Part shown: one piece after another, positions 1 to 8,629 of the stretch
How positions within the stretch are numbered: the stretch's first letter is position 1
How the letters are laid out: each line of letters opens with the position of its first letter
NCBI GenBank assembly: GCA_025362975.1
Contig: JANYES010000003.1
Location: forward strand, 124,001-188,000
Length of the DNA stretch: 64,000 bases
DNA from: Alphaproteobacteria bacterium
GTDB lineage: Bacteria > Pseudomonadota > Alphaproteobacteria > Rickettsiales > SXRF01
Direction: 5' to 3'
Translations under genes and position numbers: made by a program
Notes under the pieces: generated by a model
What the model saw: only the letters and a program-made list of their open reading frames with translations
The model's database searches: none
Told to the model about the DNA's origin: nothing

Positions 1-996
1 CTTACGTTCAATGAATTGCGCTTTTTGCAGCAGAGGCATATCGGCCCAGAAGGTGCGCAGTTTATCGCGGTCGGTTTCTTTGGTGAATTCGGCGTGGTCG
101 TCGAGGAACATGGTCTCGCCCGCGGAGCCTTGGGCAAAGAGCGCGTCGCGCGCGCCTTTGGAACCGGCGGAAGAGAAGTTGCTGGTGGGCAGTTTTTTGT
201 TGGTGTCGATGATGGCAGGCTTCGCATGATTGGCTTCAACGATTGCCGGGGTGATGCGGTGCACGGGGTTAAGGCTCGTCTGGTCGCTGTTGGCGAATTC
301 CATGTCGTGCTTGTACTGAGAGGGGTTGGCCTGTTTGCGGGTGATGCTGATGTTTTGAGGCGTTGGCAGTTTCGGTACTTCGGCTTCGGCGTTGCCAGTC
401 CATGCGACACCGGTGAGGCGCGCTTTTTCTTTCATCAGGGCTTCGTAGCTTTTGACGAGATCGGCGCGGTCTTTGCCATTATATTCGGTGGCCAGCTTGG
501 CGTATTCATTGAAGTTGACGTCGAGCTTGAAAGCGCCGGTATATTGTTTCTCCAGTACTTCGAAGGCATTTTTGCGATGGCTGGGGTCCTTAAGGCGCTC
601 GGCTTCGTCGGTCTGAGGAATTAATTTAGAGACTTCGAATTCGAGTTTCTTGATACGGTTGAGATTCGGCGACATGGTGAAGCCATTGGTAGTGACAGGC
701 TTGCCATCCGGGCCGGGCAGGGTGATCGTTAAGTCTGGGCCTTTGTTCAGCAGATCCGTATCGGGTTTCGGTATCGAAGGTAGGGTGTAAGAACCTGCGC
801 CCGGGGTGAGGCCTTTGATGACGCTATCCAGTAAACCGCCGAGAAGGCCGCCGCCGATGACGCCAACCGCAAGGCCGGGGGCACCACCCAGAAGGAATCC
901 ACCGACGCCGCCCGCTAATAAGGACACGACACCGCCAGTACTGGTGAGGGTTGCTAATGCACCTTTATAATCGCCTGAAAGAAGTTCTTTAATCAT
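1..996 (-). CDS. Unrecognised membrane protein, C-terminus cut by window edge
   Basis: The frame opens at an ATG at 996, preceded by AGGAGTA four bases upstream (a good ribosome binding site), and stays open to the left edge: 332 residues with no stop. Residues about 12-50 are very rich in Gly, Ala, Leu and Val and would form one or two membrane segments (VSLLAGGVGGFLLGG, then LAVGVIGGGLLGGLL). The rest is soluble and charged, with a Lys/Glu-rich stretch around 100-160 that may be helical. I do not recognise the family. The gene reads away from ffh on the same strand with about 145 bases between them. A Gly-zipper hairpin of this kind occurs in pore-forming or envelope-inserting proteins, but that is only an analogy. 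Confidence 0.75.
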   Translation of the reverse strand, partial: MIKELLSGDYKGALATLTSTGGVVSLLAGGVGGFLLGGAPGLAVGVIGGGLLGGLLDSVIKGLTPGAGSYTLPSIPKPDTDLLNKGPDLTITLPGPDGKPVTTNGFTMSPNLNRIKKLEFEVSKLIPQTDEAERLKDPSHRKNAFEVLEKQYTGAFKLDVNFNEYAKLATEYNGKDRADLVKSYEALMKEKARLTGVAWTGNAEAEVPKLPTPQNISITRKQANPSQYKHDMEFANSDQTSLNPVHRITPAIVEANHAKPAIIDTNKKLPTSNFSSAGSKGARDALFAQGSAGETMFLDDHAEFTKETDRDKLRTFWADMPLLQKAQFIERK

Positions 997-1141
997 GGGG
1001 TACTCCTAAACTTATGTATGAGTTCAGAATACCATTGGCACGGGCGTTACGGTGTTAAGCTTGGGTGATTGCGTATGTGACGGTTAACCGGGGGGTGTTT
1101 TTGACAATGCTGTAATATGGTTATATATATTAAAATACAGC

Positions 1142-2497
1142 TTATTGCATGCCTTTCATCAAGTTCTGGAGACCGCCGCGCATCATGCCTTTCTGGCCGA
1201 GTTTTTTCAGTTTTTTGACCATATCCTGCATCTGCATTTGCTGTTTAATGAGTTTATTGACGTCGGCGGCGGTGACGCCGGAACCTTTAGCGATGCGGGC
1301 GCGGCGCTGGCCGTTGAGCAGCTTCGGGTTGGCGCGTTCTTTTTTGGTCATGGACAGAATGATGGCTTCCTGACGGGCGAGGGCGTTTTCGTCGATCTTG
1401 GCGTTTTCGAGTTTTTCGCGCATGGCACCCATGCCGGGGAGCATTTTCATGAGGGAACCGACGCCGCCCATTTTCTTCATTTTACGCAGCTGGTCGAGCA
1501 GATCGTTGAAGTCGAACGTGCCTTCGAGCATCTTGGCTGCCATTGCTTCGGCTTCGGCTTGCGATACGTTTTCGGCGGCTTTTTCGACGAGGGAGACGAT
1601 GTCGCCCATGTCGAGGATGCGCGAGGCAATTCGGGAGGGATGGAACTCTTCGAACTCGTCGATTTTTTCACCGACGCCCATGAATTTGATGGGCTGGCCG
1701 GTGATGGCGCGCATGGAAAGGGCGGCACCGCCGCGGCCGTCGCCGTCGATACGGGTGAGGGTGATGCCGGTGACGCCGATCTGTTCGTGGAAGGCTTTGG
1801 CGATGGTGACGGCGTCCTGCCCCGTAAGCGAGTCGGCGACGAGCATGGTTTCAAGTGGGTTGGCGAGTTGTTTGACAGCTTTCAGCTCGTCCATCAACTC
1901 GGTGTCGATGTGCAGTCGCCCGGCGGTGTCGAGCAGGAGCACGTCATAGCCTTCGAGGCGGGCGTCTTGCAGGGCGCGTTTAGTAATTTCGATAGGTTTT
2001 TCGCCTTCGACGATGGGCAGTGAGGCGATTTCGGCGCGTTTGGCGACCTGTTCAAGCTGCTTCTGTGCGGCGGGGCGGTAGACGTCGAGCGAGGCGACGA
2101 GGACTTTTTTATTGTATTTGGTGCGCAGGCGAAGGCCGAGCTTGCCGGTGGTGGTGGTTTTACCGGAGCCTTGGAGGCCGACCATCATGATGACCACCGG
2201 CGGGGTACCCGCGAGGTTGATGGATTGATGTTCGCTGCCGAGGAGTTCGGTGATATGGTCGTTGACCAGCTTGATGACCATCTGGGCGGGGCTTACGCTT
2301 TCGATCACTTCGCTGCCGACGGCTTTGGCCTTGAGTGAGGTGATAAAATCCTTCACGACAGGCAGGGCAACGTCGGCTTCCAGCAGGGCGATGCGCACCT
2401 CGCGCATGACGGCGTCGATATCGGCTTCGGTCAGGACGCCGCGCTTGCGCAGCTTACTGAAAATATCGCCTAGCTTATTTGATAGTGAAGAAAACAT
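1142..2497 (-). CDS. ffh: Signal recognition particle GTPase Ffh
   Basis: Ffh binds signal sequences of nascent membrane proteins together with 4.5S RNA and delivers ribosomes to FtsY at the inner membrane. The 451-residue protein has the helical N domain, then the G domain with the P-loop GLQGSGKTTT, the DTAGR motif and TRIDGDGRGGAAL, and a C-terminal Met-rich M domain (MLPGMGAM, KQQMQMQDMVKKL, MMRGGLQNLMKGMQ) that binds signal peptides and RNA. The open frame reaches 2533, but I chose ATG 2497 (MFSSLSNKLG) because this is where the family's N domain begins. Length is normal. The usual companions rpsP-rimM-trmD are not next to it here. Confidence 0.97.
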   Translation of the reverse strand: MFSSLSNKLGDIFSKLRKRGVLTEADIDAVMREVRIALLEADVALPVVKDFITSLKAKAVGSEVIESVSPAQMVIKLVNDHITELLGSEHQSINLAGTPPVVIMMVGLQGSGKTTTTGKLGLRLRTKYNKKVLVASLDVYRPAAQKQLEQVAKRAEIASLPIVEGEKPIEITKRALQDARLEGYDVLLLDTAGRLHIDTELMDELKAVKQLANPLETMLVADSLTGQDAVTIAKAFHEQIGVTGITLTRIDGDGRGGAALSMRAITGQPIKFMGVGEKIDEFEEFHPSRIASRILDMGDIVSLVEKAAENVSQAEAEAMAAKMLEGTFDFNDLLDQLRKMKKMGGVGSLMKMLPGMGAMREKLENAKIDENALARQEAIILSMTKKERANPKLLNGQRRARIAKGSGVTAADVNKLIKQQMQMQDMVKKLKKLGQKGMMRGGLQNLMKGMQ

Positions 2498-2630
2498 AAG
2501 AATTCCATTGCCTTGCCGAAGATTAAGACGCATTAACCTTCACAATTGTTTAACATAAACTTTAGATTAATAAGCTATTCTAACACTTAAGCGAAATAAA
2601 AAATGATCTATGCCCGCAGGAGACACTACT

Positions 2631-3425
2631 ATGAGTTTTAAAGACGCATTCCCCGAGAAAGTCAGTCCGGCTATCACTGATAGCGATACGCTGAAAGCGC
2701 TGGATGAAAAAATTAAAGGCGGCAACGTGGTCATTGCGATGGCCAATGAGATTTTCCAGGACGATATCGCAGAGCTGAAAGCGAAGCTCGATAGCCGCAA
2801 TATCCGCTTGGGCGATATTATCGGCATTGGCAGCATGGGCGGTGTGACGTATGAGGTGCTGGATACAGGCGGTAAACTGATGAATGTGGTGTTGCGAGTC
2901 GATCCGACGGATCTGGTGACGACGCTCGAGCCACCGAGCCCTGCACGAATCAGGCCGGTTTTGAAAGAAACGGCGGGGTATTTTTCGGCGTCTATTGTAC
3001 CGAAGGCTAAAAGGGTGCAGTTCAGCAAAGAAGAATTCGAAAAATCACTCGCGGTCATCAATACCGATGGGCACCTTGGGCACTTGCATGATTTGACGCC
3101 GGAACAATTTATGAAAATCGAAGGTATCAATGTGGCGGTGCTGACTGATTTGAGCTGCGTCAGCGCTGATGGAAATCCGTTGAATGGCACGGGAACACTG
3201 GAGGAATTTATCAGTAAAATGGGTATGGATGCCGCAAGCGTTCAGTCCACCAGGATTCCTTTGGCGGAAATGACGGAATTGCGCGAGGGGCAAGAGGCGA
3301 TTCATACTAAGGCGGTTAAAGAACTTGAAGCTGCCGGTGTTTTCCTTGGAGAAGTTCCGACGCAGCAAGTCAGCTCTAAGCTGACGAGGGCGACGGATGT
3401 TGCCGTGCAGGCGGGGAAACACTGA
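2631..3425 (+). CDS. Unrecognised protein with degenerate protein-kinase-like motifs
   Basis: 264 residues; ATG 2631 is chosen over an in-frame ATG at 2610 because AGGAGA lies seven bases upstream. I do not recognise the family by name. Seen in the sequence: GIGSMGGV at residues 65-72, which fits the kinase glycine-loop pattern GxGxxGxV; VVLRV at 86-90 where a kinase would have VAxK; HDLTPEQFM at 153-161, which resembles the catalytic loop HRDLxPEN; and TDLS at 172-175 in the place of DFG. The inference is a small or inactive kinase fold: Lys is replaced by Arg, Asn by Gln and Phe-Gly by Leu-Ser. The glycine loop to catalytic loop distance (about 85 residues) is short for a kinase, so this may be chance. 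First gene of a three-gene operon; divergent from ffh. Confidence 0.8.
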   Translation: MSFKDAFPEKVSPAITDSDTLKALDEKIKGGNVVIAMANEIFQDDIAELKAKLDSRNIRLGDIIGIGSMGGVTYEVLDTGGKLMNVVLRVDPTDLVTTLEPPSPARIRPVLKETAGYFSASIVPKAKRVQFSKEEFEKSLAVINTDGHLGHLHDLTPEQFMKIEGINVAVLTDLSCVSADGNPLNGTGTLEEFISKMGMDAASVQSTRIPLAEMTELREGQEAIHTKAVKELEAAGVFLGEVPTQQVSSKLTRATDVAVQAGKH

Positions 3426-3428
3426 TTT

Positions 3429-3692
3429 ATGGGCGCGCGCAAAATGGGAAATTTTTTATCGAAGCTTAAGCCGCGCGATTTTGTCGTGTACCTGTCGCAG
3501 GGTTTTTTCGATGGCAAGCCGACATGGCATTATCTTGAAGTGAATAAAATGAAATTGCCGCTTTTGCTGAAAGAAGCGGGCAACCAGCAGATCGACCTCG
3601 TCAATTATGGCAAAATTGTTTTTTCAGGCTTCGGCAATGAACCGCCAGCGAGCGTGAAACAATATCTAGAGAAGAAATACGGCAACCGTTAG
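3429..3692 (+). CDS. Small unrecognised protein between two kinase-like genes
   Basis: 87 residues, starting three bases after the stop of the upstream gene and ending nine bases before the next start, so all three are almost surely one transcript. The protein is basic, with no signal peptide or membrane segment, and is not obviously related to a known family. It has a hydrophobic and aromatic centre (FVVYLSQGFF, WHYLEV) suggesting a compact beta-rich fold, and a Lys-rich C-terminus (LEKKYGNR). The start could be Met 6 (3444) instead. The context suggests a partner or adaptor of the flanking proteins; no function is claimed. Confidence 0.75.
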   Translation: MGARKMGNFLSKLKPRDFVVYLSQGFFDGKPTWHYLEVNKMKLPLLLKEAGNQQIDLVNYGKIVFSGFGNEPPASVKQYLEKKYGNR

Positions 3693-3701
3693 GGTGTTTG
3701 C

Positions 3702-4814
3702 ATGAAGTTCCTCGATAAAACCTCAGTCTATAAAAAAGGCTCGAACATGCCGGGCATCTTCTCCAATTTGCTCGGGGAAGAAGGACTGTGGTATGTCAAA
3801 TCCGGCGAGGCGGATAACGGCGTGACCAATCGCGTCATTTACGACGGTGAACAGAATAAGCTGCATTTCAAAAACATCGGTACGGTGGTTGAGGCGTATG
3901 CTTCTGAAATGTACAATATGCTTACGCCCGATCCGAATGATCGGCTGACGATTAAGCTTATTCGCGGGGATAACGAAACCGGGCAAGAAGAAGTACAGAT
4001 TGCCTCCAGATTTATTCCGGGCTATCGCGGCATTGAAGAGATTATCGCCGATGGGCATAAGATCATGCCGGCACAAGATGGCGGCGAAGCGACGCTGGAA
4101 GATAAGCCGATCCGCGGGGTGAACCGCAATTTTATATTGCGCTACCTGCTGGGCGATTTCGATGTCGCCAATATGCAGAATATCGGGCTGGTGGCGCAGG
4201 AGGACGGGCATTTCGAAGGTCGTTCGATTGATTTCGGCAAGGCGTTTATGAAACCGGAAGTGACTCTGATGCATAGCGCCAAAACATTTAAGGTGCCTGA
4301 GTTTATTGATGTGGTGTCCAATCCGGCAGCGCCGACATGGCTGTATATTTTTATCCATTTAATAGGTGTGGATGAGGCGAGAATTGAGGACGTTAAAAAG
4401 CGTTTTGCCGATAATGTTTCCGAAGGCCAGGATCGCGTTAACAGCGGGATGATTCCTGCAGTTCCAGAAGATGCGATATTTCCGCTTCCAGAATCGGTGG
4501 GGAGGCAGGAAGAGGTCGATGCGACATTGAAGCACCTTGCCGGGATCGATACGGGAAAAATACGGAAAATGGCTGAGGACTATGAGGGCTATATTGTTGA
4601 TTACATTAAGCGCAACAAGCTGGATGTGGTTTATAAGAAGGGCACTATTGTCGATACGGTGATCGACCGCCTCGATAAAATCAGGGAATATGTGCACGAA
4701 AAAGAAGTAGGCGCCGGGGATACAGTAGTGTCGGCTCGCGGATTTAAGCCGGGAGCGTCGCGTCCGGGACCGGCTTTGGAGCGCGCTGGTAGCGAGCACG
4801 GCGGCCGTAGTTAA
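3702..4814 (+). CDS. Unrecognised protein with kinase-fold signature (D-N and IDFG motifs)
   Basis: 370 residues, last gene of the 2631-4814 operon. Seen: WYVKSG at 30-35 (candidate nucleotide-binding Lys 33), an Glu-rich helix-like EAYASEMYNML at 64-74, then LLGDFDVANMQNIGLV at 149-164 and SIDFGKAF at 175-182. The last two look like a catalytic loop (Asp 152/154, Asn 157/160) followed by a metal-binding DFG (Asp 177), in the manner of HipA, lipid kinases and kinase-like bacterial effectors. The C-terminal third is helical, ending in a low-complexity Arg/Gly/Pro tail. Inference: an atypical kinase. Family membership is not proven; the first gene of the operon also carries kinase-like motifs, which makes the pair notable. 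Confidence 0.8.
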   Translation: MKFLDKTSVYKKGSNMPGIFSNLLGEEGLWYVKSGEADNGVTNRVIYDGEQNKLHFKNIGTVVEAYASEMYNMLTPDPNDRLTIKLIRGDNETGQEEVQIASRFIPGYRGIEEIIADGHKIMPAQDGGEATLEDKPIRGVNRNFILRYLLGDFDVANMQNIGLVAQEDGHFEGRSIDFGKAFMKPEVTLMHSAKTFKVPEFIDVVSNPAAPTWLYIFIHLIGVDEARIEDVKKRFADNVSEGQDRVNSGMIPAVPEDAIFPLPESVGRQEEVDATLKHLAGIDTGKIRKMAEDYEGYIVDYIKRNKLDVVYKKGTIVDTVIDRLDKIREYVHEKEVGAGDTVVSARGFKPGASRPGPALERAGSEHGGRS

Positions 4815-4819
4815 GACTT

Positions 4820-4852
4820 ATGGATTTTAAAGAGGTATTCCCAACGCGAATT
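4820..4852 (+). pseudogene. Possible N-terminal relic of a paralogue of the 2631 gene
   Basis: Six bases after the previous stop an ATG opens MDFKEVFPTRI, against MSFKDAFPEKV at the start of the 2631 gene; the DNA also matches in blocks (TTTTAAAGA, ATTCCC). The frame then runs into the 3' end of the convergent ferredoxin gene and soon stops. No good ribosome binding site precedes it. I read it as the stub of a deleted duplicate; chance similarity over eight positions is possible. Confidence 0.35.
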
Positions 4853-5162
4853 ACGGTAAGCGCAGGCGCTCTACGAAGCGGCCGTTTTGCAGGTGTTCGC
4901 GGATGATCTCATCTACATCTTCTTTGGTTTTGCAGGTGTACCATATTCCTTGCGGGTAAATGACGAAGCAAGGGCCTAGCTCGCAGCGGTCTAAACAGCC
5001 AGCGGCGTTGACGCGGGCGCTGGGTATTTTTGCGGCCTTCACTTTTTTCTTCATGTAATCACGCAAGTCTTCTGCGCCTTTTTCGGCGCAGCTGCCACGG
5101 CTATTGCCGGGTTCGCGGCGGTTAGTGCAGCAGAAGATGTGGTTTTCGAAGAACTGCGACAT
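4851..5162 (-). CDS. Thioredoxin-like [2Fe-2S] ferredoxin
   Basis: 103 residues. This is the small thioredoxin-fold ferredoxin type also found as a domain in NADH dehydrogenase subunit E. The cluster ligands are visible: Cys residues in IFCCTNRREPG and GSCAEKG near the N-terminus, then AAGCLDRCELGPC, the typical GCLDRCxxGP motif. VIYPQGIWYTCKTKEDVDEIIREHL is the usual C-terminal part. It acts as a cytoplasmic electron carrier; the partner is unknown. Its ATG (5162) directly follows the TAG of the upstream YggT gene without a spacer, so the two are co-transcribed and probably translationally coupled. Confidence 0.88.
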   Translation of the reverse strand: MSQFFENHIFCCTNRREPGNSRGSCAEKGAEDLRDYMKKKVKAAKIPSARVNAAGCLDRCELGPCFVIYPQGIWYTCKTKEDVDEIIREHLQNGRFVERLRLP

Positions 5163-5450
5163 CTAGAGATTGTAGAAGTAATGGTACATGACGTTGCGTA
5201 GGAAGCCTAGCAGCAGGATCAGGATGATCGGGGAAATATCGATGGTGCCGAGATTGGGGGTGAATTTACGGATGTGGCGAAGCGCGGGGCCGACGAGGCG
5301 GTTGAGTGCGTAATTGATGCTCATCACGTGTTGCTGCTGGCGGTTAACCACGTTGACGGAAATCAACACTTTCAACAGCACATAGCCGATGACGCAGTAG
5401 GTGTAGAGTTCGATGAGTATGCCGAAAAGGTCGATAAAAGGATTGAGCAT
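5163..5450 (-). CDS. YggT family inner membrane protein
   Basis: A 95-residue integral membrane protein with two hydrophobic segments (FGILIELYTYCVIGYVLLKVLISV, then ISPIILILLLGFLRNVMYHYF) separated by the loop containing NRLVGPALRHIRKFTPNLGTIDISP, which is the YggT signature (P-x-RR/H-hIPxxGxxDhSP). YggT proteins are linked to osmotic or division-related functions, without a settled mechanism. The open frame reaches 5558, but ATG 5450 (MLNPFIDLFG) gives the family's usual length and leaves room for the divergent methyltransferase start at 5508. Followed without gap by the ferredoxin gene. Confidence 0.88.
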   Translation of the reverse strand: MLNPFIDLFGILIELYTYCVIGYVLLKVLISVNVVNRQQQHVMSINYALNRLVGPALRHIRKFTPNLGTIDISPIILILLLGFLRNVMYHYFYNL

Positions 5451-5507
5451 GGCCTGTAAATTGAATAAGTTAGGCGCATAGTATAGTTCGAAAATCGGAT
5501 TGGGCAA

Positions 5508-6404
5508 ATGGCAAAAGATAAAATCAGCATCAGCGCGTGGACGGTGATATTGAGCCATGTGTTGCTGTCGCGCGACGCGCGGTGGAAAACGCTGGTAGTG
5601 GTGGAGGATATTGCGTTTTACCGGAGTTGCCTAAACTACTGTGACAAGCGTTTCGGCGTGTGTCGAACGCTTGGGAAGTTGCCGGATTTTTGCCTGTTAT
5701 GGCTTATTCAAAGACTCGTGGCGTATGGTGCGCCGCAGCATTTCGTGCTGCGAAAGCGGGCGATCAGGGCACAGGCGATGCAGTCGGTGGAGCAAGGGGC
5801 GGAGCAGATTGTCGTCATCGGGGCGGGGTTTGATATTTTGGCTTTTGCGACGGCGCAGGCGTTTTCACAAGTCAGGTGTTTTGAGCTGGATGTGCCTTCG
5901 ATGTGCGAACACAAAGTGCAGGTGTTGAAGGATTGTTACGGCAAGCTGCCAGGGAATTTTTTTGCGGCGGGCGTGGATTTATCATTGGTGCCGATGCGCG
6001 ATGCGCTGGCGGCGTTGCCGGGGTTTTCGCGTGAGAAAGCAACGCTGTTTATCGCCGAAGGGGTGGTGATGTATTTGACTGAAGAAAGCGTGAGCGCGAT
6101 GTTTTCGGATGTGCACGCGGCGGCGGATTCGTCGGAAGTGTTGTTTACGGCCATCGCAAAACCGCCTAAGCCGAAGGAGAATATCTGGAGCCGGATACGC
6201 AGCTTGTTTCTGGGGTATAATAAGGAGGCGTTTTCATGGTGCATGGAAGCTGTGCAGATGGCCGGGTTTTTGCGAGAGCGGGGCTTTGGGGAGCAATACC
6301 ATAATGGGTATGTGGAGCTGCAAAAAGACCTCAGGACGCAAAAAGAGTTGGACCAGCTTGAGCGGCAAAATGGTGAATATCTAGTTTACGCCGCCTCGGT
6401 GTAG
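5508..6404 (+). CDS. SAM-dependent methyltransferase, leucine carboxyl methyltransferase family
   Basis: 298 residues. The LCM/PPM1-type methyltransferase domain shows the SAM-binding IVVIGAGFDILAF (family pattern GAGxDxRAxR), the acidic strand FELDVP that holds the ribose, and LFIAEGVVMYL, the conserved E-G-V-x-M-Y-L block. The N-terminus (residues 1-60) is the helical cap typical of the family. The bacterial relatives methylate unknown small molecules or lipids; the substrate cannot be told. Starts 57 bases from the divergent YggT gene. The reverse strand and other frames hold shorter shadows only. Confidence 0.88.
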   Translation: MAKDKISISAWTVILSHVLLSRDARWKTLVVVEDIAFYRSCLNYCDKRFGVCRTLGKLPDFCLLWLIQRLVAYGAPQHFVLRKRAIRAQAMQSVEQGAEQIVVIGAGFDILAFATAQAFSQVRCFELDVPSMCEHKVQVLKDCYGKLPGNFFAAGVDLSLVPMRDALAALPGFSREKATLFIAEGVVMYLTEESVSAMFSDVHAAADSSEVLFTAIAKPPKPKENIWSRIRSLFLGYNKEAFSWCMEAVQMAGFLRERGFGEQYHNGYVELQKDLRTQKELDQLERQNGEYLVYAASV

Positions 6405-6622
6405 CATTTTACCCCGATTTAAGTAAGTCACTGTTGTTATTTGTAGATTATTGACGAGCGGCATTTTGTGTATCAGATGCCGCAGGGGCTGTTTGTGCCA
6501 TTAATGTCACAGGTTGTTTGGTGTTGAGTAAGGCGAAAAAAGGGTTAAAGTCAATAGATTATAACGGTTCCTTAACCTTACCTTGCTAATGGTGAGGCTA
6601 TATATAACAGGGGAATTACGTT

Positions 6623-8626
6623 ATGATTCGAGCACCATTTTTGCTCTACAGCACGATCTTGGGTTGCGCGACCGCGTTGCTCGCGACGCCGCTTTTTGCA
6701 GCAGAGGATTTGAACACGAAAGAGCTGCTTAGTTTGTCGCTGACGGAGCTTTCGAATGTTGAAGTGACATCGGTGTCGAAGAAGTCGGAGAAAGAAAGTG
6801 AAGCGGCTGCGGCGATTTTCGTGATCACGCAAAATGATATTCGTGAATCGGGCATGACCTCGATTCCGGAAGTGCTGCGCATGGTGCCGGGGCTGGATGT
6901 GGCGCAGACGGGCTCGCATGGCTGGGCAGTGAGCTCGCGCGGGTTTAACGATGAATTTGCCAACAAGCTGCTGGTGCTGATCGACGGGCGCACGGTGTAT
7001 GACCCGTTGTTCTCGGGCGTGTATTGGGACGTGCAGGATACACCGATGCAGGATGTCGAACGCATCGAGGTGATTCGGGGGCCGGGGGCGACGCTTTGGG
7101 GCGCGAACGCGGTGAATGGCGTGATCAATATTATTACTAAGGCGGCGAGCGAGACGCAAGGCGAGTTCGTGTCGCAGACCATCGGCACGAATATCAATTC
7201 GGGCACGACGGTGCGTTATGGCGCGAAGGTAGACGATAACGCGTATGTGCGCGCGTATGCAAAATATGACGATATGGGCTCGTTTAAGCTGACCAATGGC
7301 GGCGACGCGCATGACCAGTGGAACAAAGGGCAGGCGGGCTTCCGCTCGGATTGGAAAAGCGGCGGCAACCAGACATTTACGTTCCAGGGCGATGTTTATA
7401 ATTCCGGGCAGAACGATGTGCTGAAATTGCCGAGCCTTGCAACGGGTACGCAGATCAATACGGTTTCGGACCGCGAAGTAGCGACTGGCGGGAACCTGCT
7501 GGCGCGTTGGGACAACAAGGTGTCAAAGGATTCGGATTTCACCTTCCAGATGTATTACGACGATGCAAAGCGTTTCTTTGAAATATATTCGAACAATATC
7601 CAGACGTTCGATATGGAATTGCAGCATGCGTGGACGCCGACGGAAGGGCATGACGTGGTGTGGGGCGCTGGGTACAGGTTGGTGGCGCAGGATATCAATA
7701 CGACGCCGTATTTACAGCTTAAATCGGACGCGTTCATGGATAGCCTGTTAAGCGCTTTCGTGCAGGATAAAATCACTATTGTTCCGAAGAAGTTTTATAT
7801 CACGCTGGGGTCTAAGTTTGAATACAACACGTTTACGCAGTTCGAATATCAGCCGAGCGCGCGTTTTACGTGGCTGATGGATGAGAAAAATACGGTGTGG
7901 GGCGCGGTGTCGCGGGCGGTGCATACGCCTGATCGCGGGTCGCAGGATTTGACGCGGCTGGTCGGCGGGCCACTGGCGGCTTCGACATTTGCAGCGAAGA
8001 TCGGCAATGAGAATACGACGTCGGAGGAGTTGATTGCGTACGAGCTGGGCTATCGCACGCAGCTGGCGAGGAATGTGTCGCTGGATGTGTCGAGCTTTTA
8101 TAACGACTACCGCAAGCTGTTGCTCGGCGTGCCGGGGCCGACGCTGACGCCGACGATTCCAGGCTTGGGCGCAGTGACTTTGATAACGGTGTCGCCGGTG
8201 AACGTGGGTTCGGCGCATTCGTGGGGCGGAGAGGCTTCGATTAACTGGAAGCCGACGAATTATGCGGAGCTGGTGGCGGGTTATACGCTACTTGAGCTGA
8301 AGTTCGATCAGGCGGACCCGTATGGGTTCTCGTTTGCGAACAAGACGCCGGAACAGCAATTCAACATACGTTCTAACATTAAGCTGCCTTATGACGTGGA
8401 GTGGAATACGGCGCTGTATTATGTCGACGATTTGTCGGCGCTTAAAGTTGATAATTACTATCGCCTCGATACGCGTCTGGCGTGGAAACCGATTGATTCG
8501 CTGGAGCTTTCGCTGGTAGGGCAAAATCTGCTCGACCCGAGGCATCAGGAATTTATGGGGTTCCTATACCAGAACAATACGCAAGTGCCTCGCACCATCT
8601 ATGGCAACATAACCTGGAAGTTTTAA
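6623..8626 (+). CDS. TonB-dependent outer membrane receptor
   Basis: 667 residues. A signal peptide (residues 1-26, LLATPLFA) precedes the plug domain, with VTSVSKKSEKESEAAAAIFVITQNDIRESG, VLRMVPGLDV, GFNDEFANKLLVLIDG, and VERIEVIRGPG followed by WGANAVNGVINIIT, all plug-family hallmarks. The rest is a 22-strand barrel ending in F (ITWKF-like, here NITWKF), the outer membrane insertion signal. It imports an unknown ligand with TonB energy, or senses it. The downstream YfiR gene starts three bases after the stop and the kinase overlaps that, so this receptor probably feeds a signalling operon. The 218 bases upstream hold a 7-bp GCGGCAT/ATGCCGC inverted repeat at 6458-6483 without a T run. Confidence 0.95.
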   Translation: MIRAPFLLYSTILGCATALLATPLFAAEDLNTKELLSLSLTELSNVEVTSVSKKSEKESEAAAAIFVITQNDIRESGMTSIPEVLRMVPGLDVAQTGSHGWAVSSRGFNDEFANKLLVLIDGRTVYDPLFSGVYWDVQDTPMQDVERIEVIRGPGATLWGANAVNGVINIITKAASETQGEFVSQTIGTNINSGTTVRYGAKVDDNAYVRAYAKYDDMGSFKLTNGGDAHDQWNKGQAGFRSDWKSGGNQTFTFQGDVYNSGQNDVLKLPSLATGTQINTVSDREVATGGNLLARWDNKVSKDSDFTFQMYYDDAKRFFEIYSNNIQTFDMELQHAWTPTEGHDVVWGAGYRLVAQDINTTPYLQLKSDAFMDSLLSAFVQDKITIVPKKFYITLGSKFEYNTFTQFEYQPSARFTWLMDEKNTVWGAVSRAVHTPDRGSQDLTRLVGGPLAASTFAAKIGNENTTSEELIAYELGYRTQLARNVSLDVSSFYNDYRKLLLGVPGPTLTPTIPGLGAVTLITVSPVNVGSAHSWGGEASINWKPTNYAELVAGYTLLELKFDQADPYGFSFANKTPEQQFNIRSNIKLPYDVEWNTALYYVDDLSALKVDNYYRLDTRLAWKPIDSLELSLVGQNLLDPRHQEFMGFLYQNNTQVPRTIYGNITWKF

Positions 8627-8629
8627 TTC

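Noticed and set aside
16-624. Long forward frame at the left edge
   Set aside because: Antisense to the membrane protein at 1-996, which has a good start and ribosome binding site.
1101-1132. TTGACA followed by TATATA on the forward strand
   Set aside because: Good hexamers, but spacing is 15 and no forward gene follows; the downstream sequence is the end of ffh.
1145-2023. 292-codon forward frame
   Set aside because: Antisense shadow of ffh, whose motifs are unmistakable.
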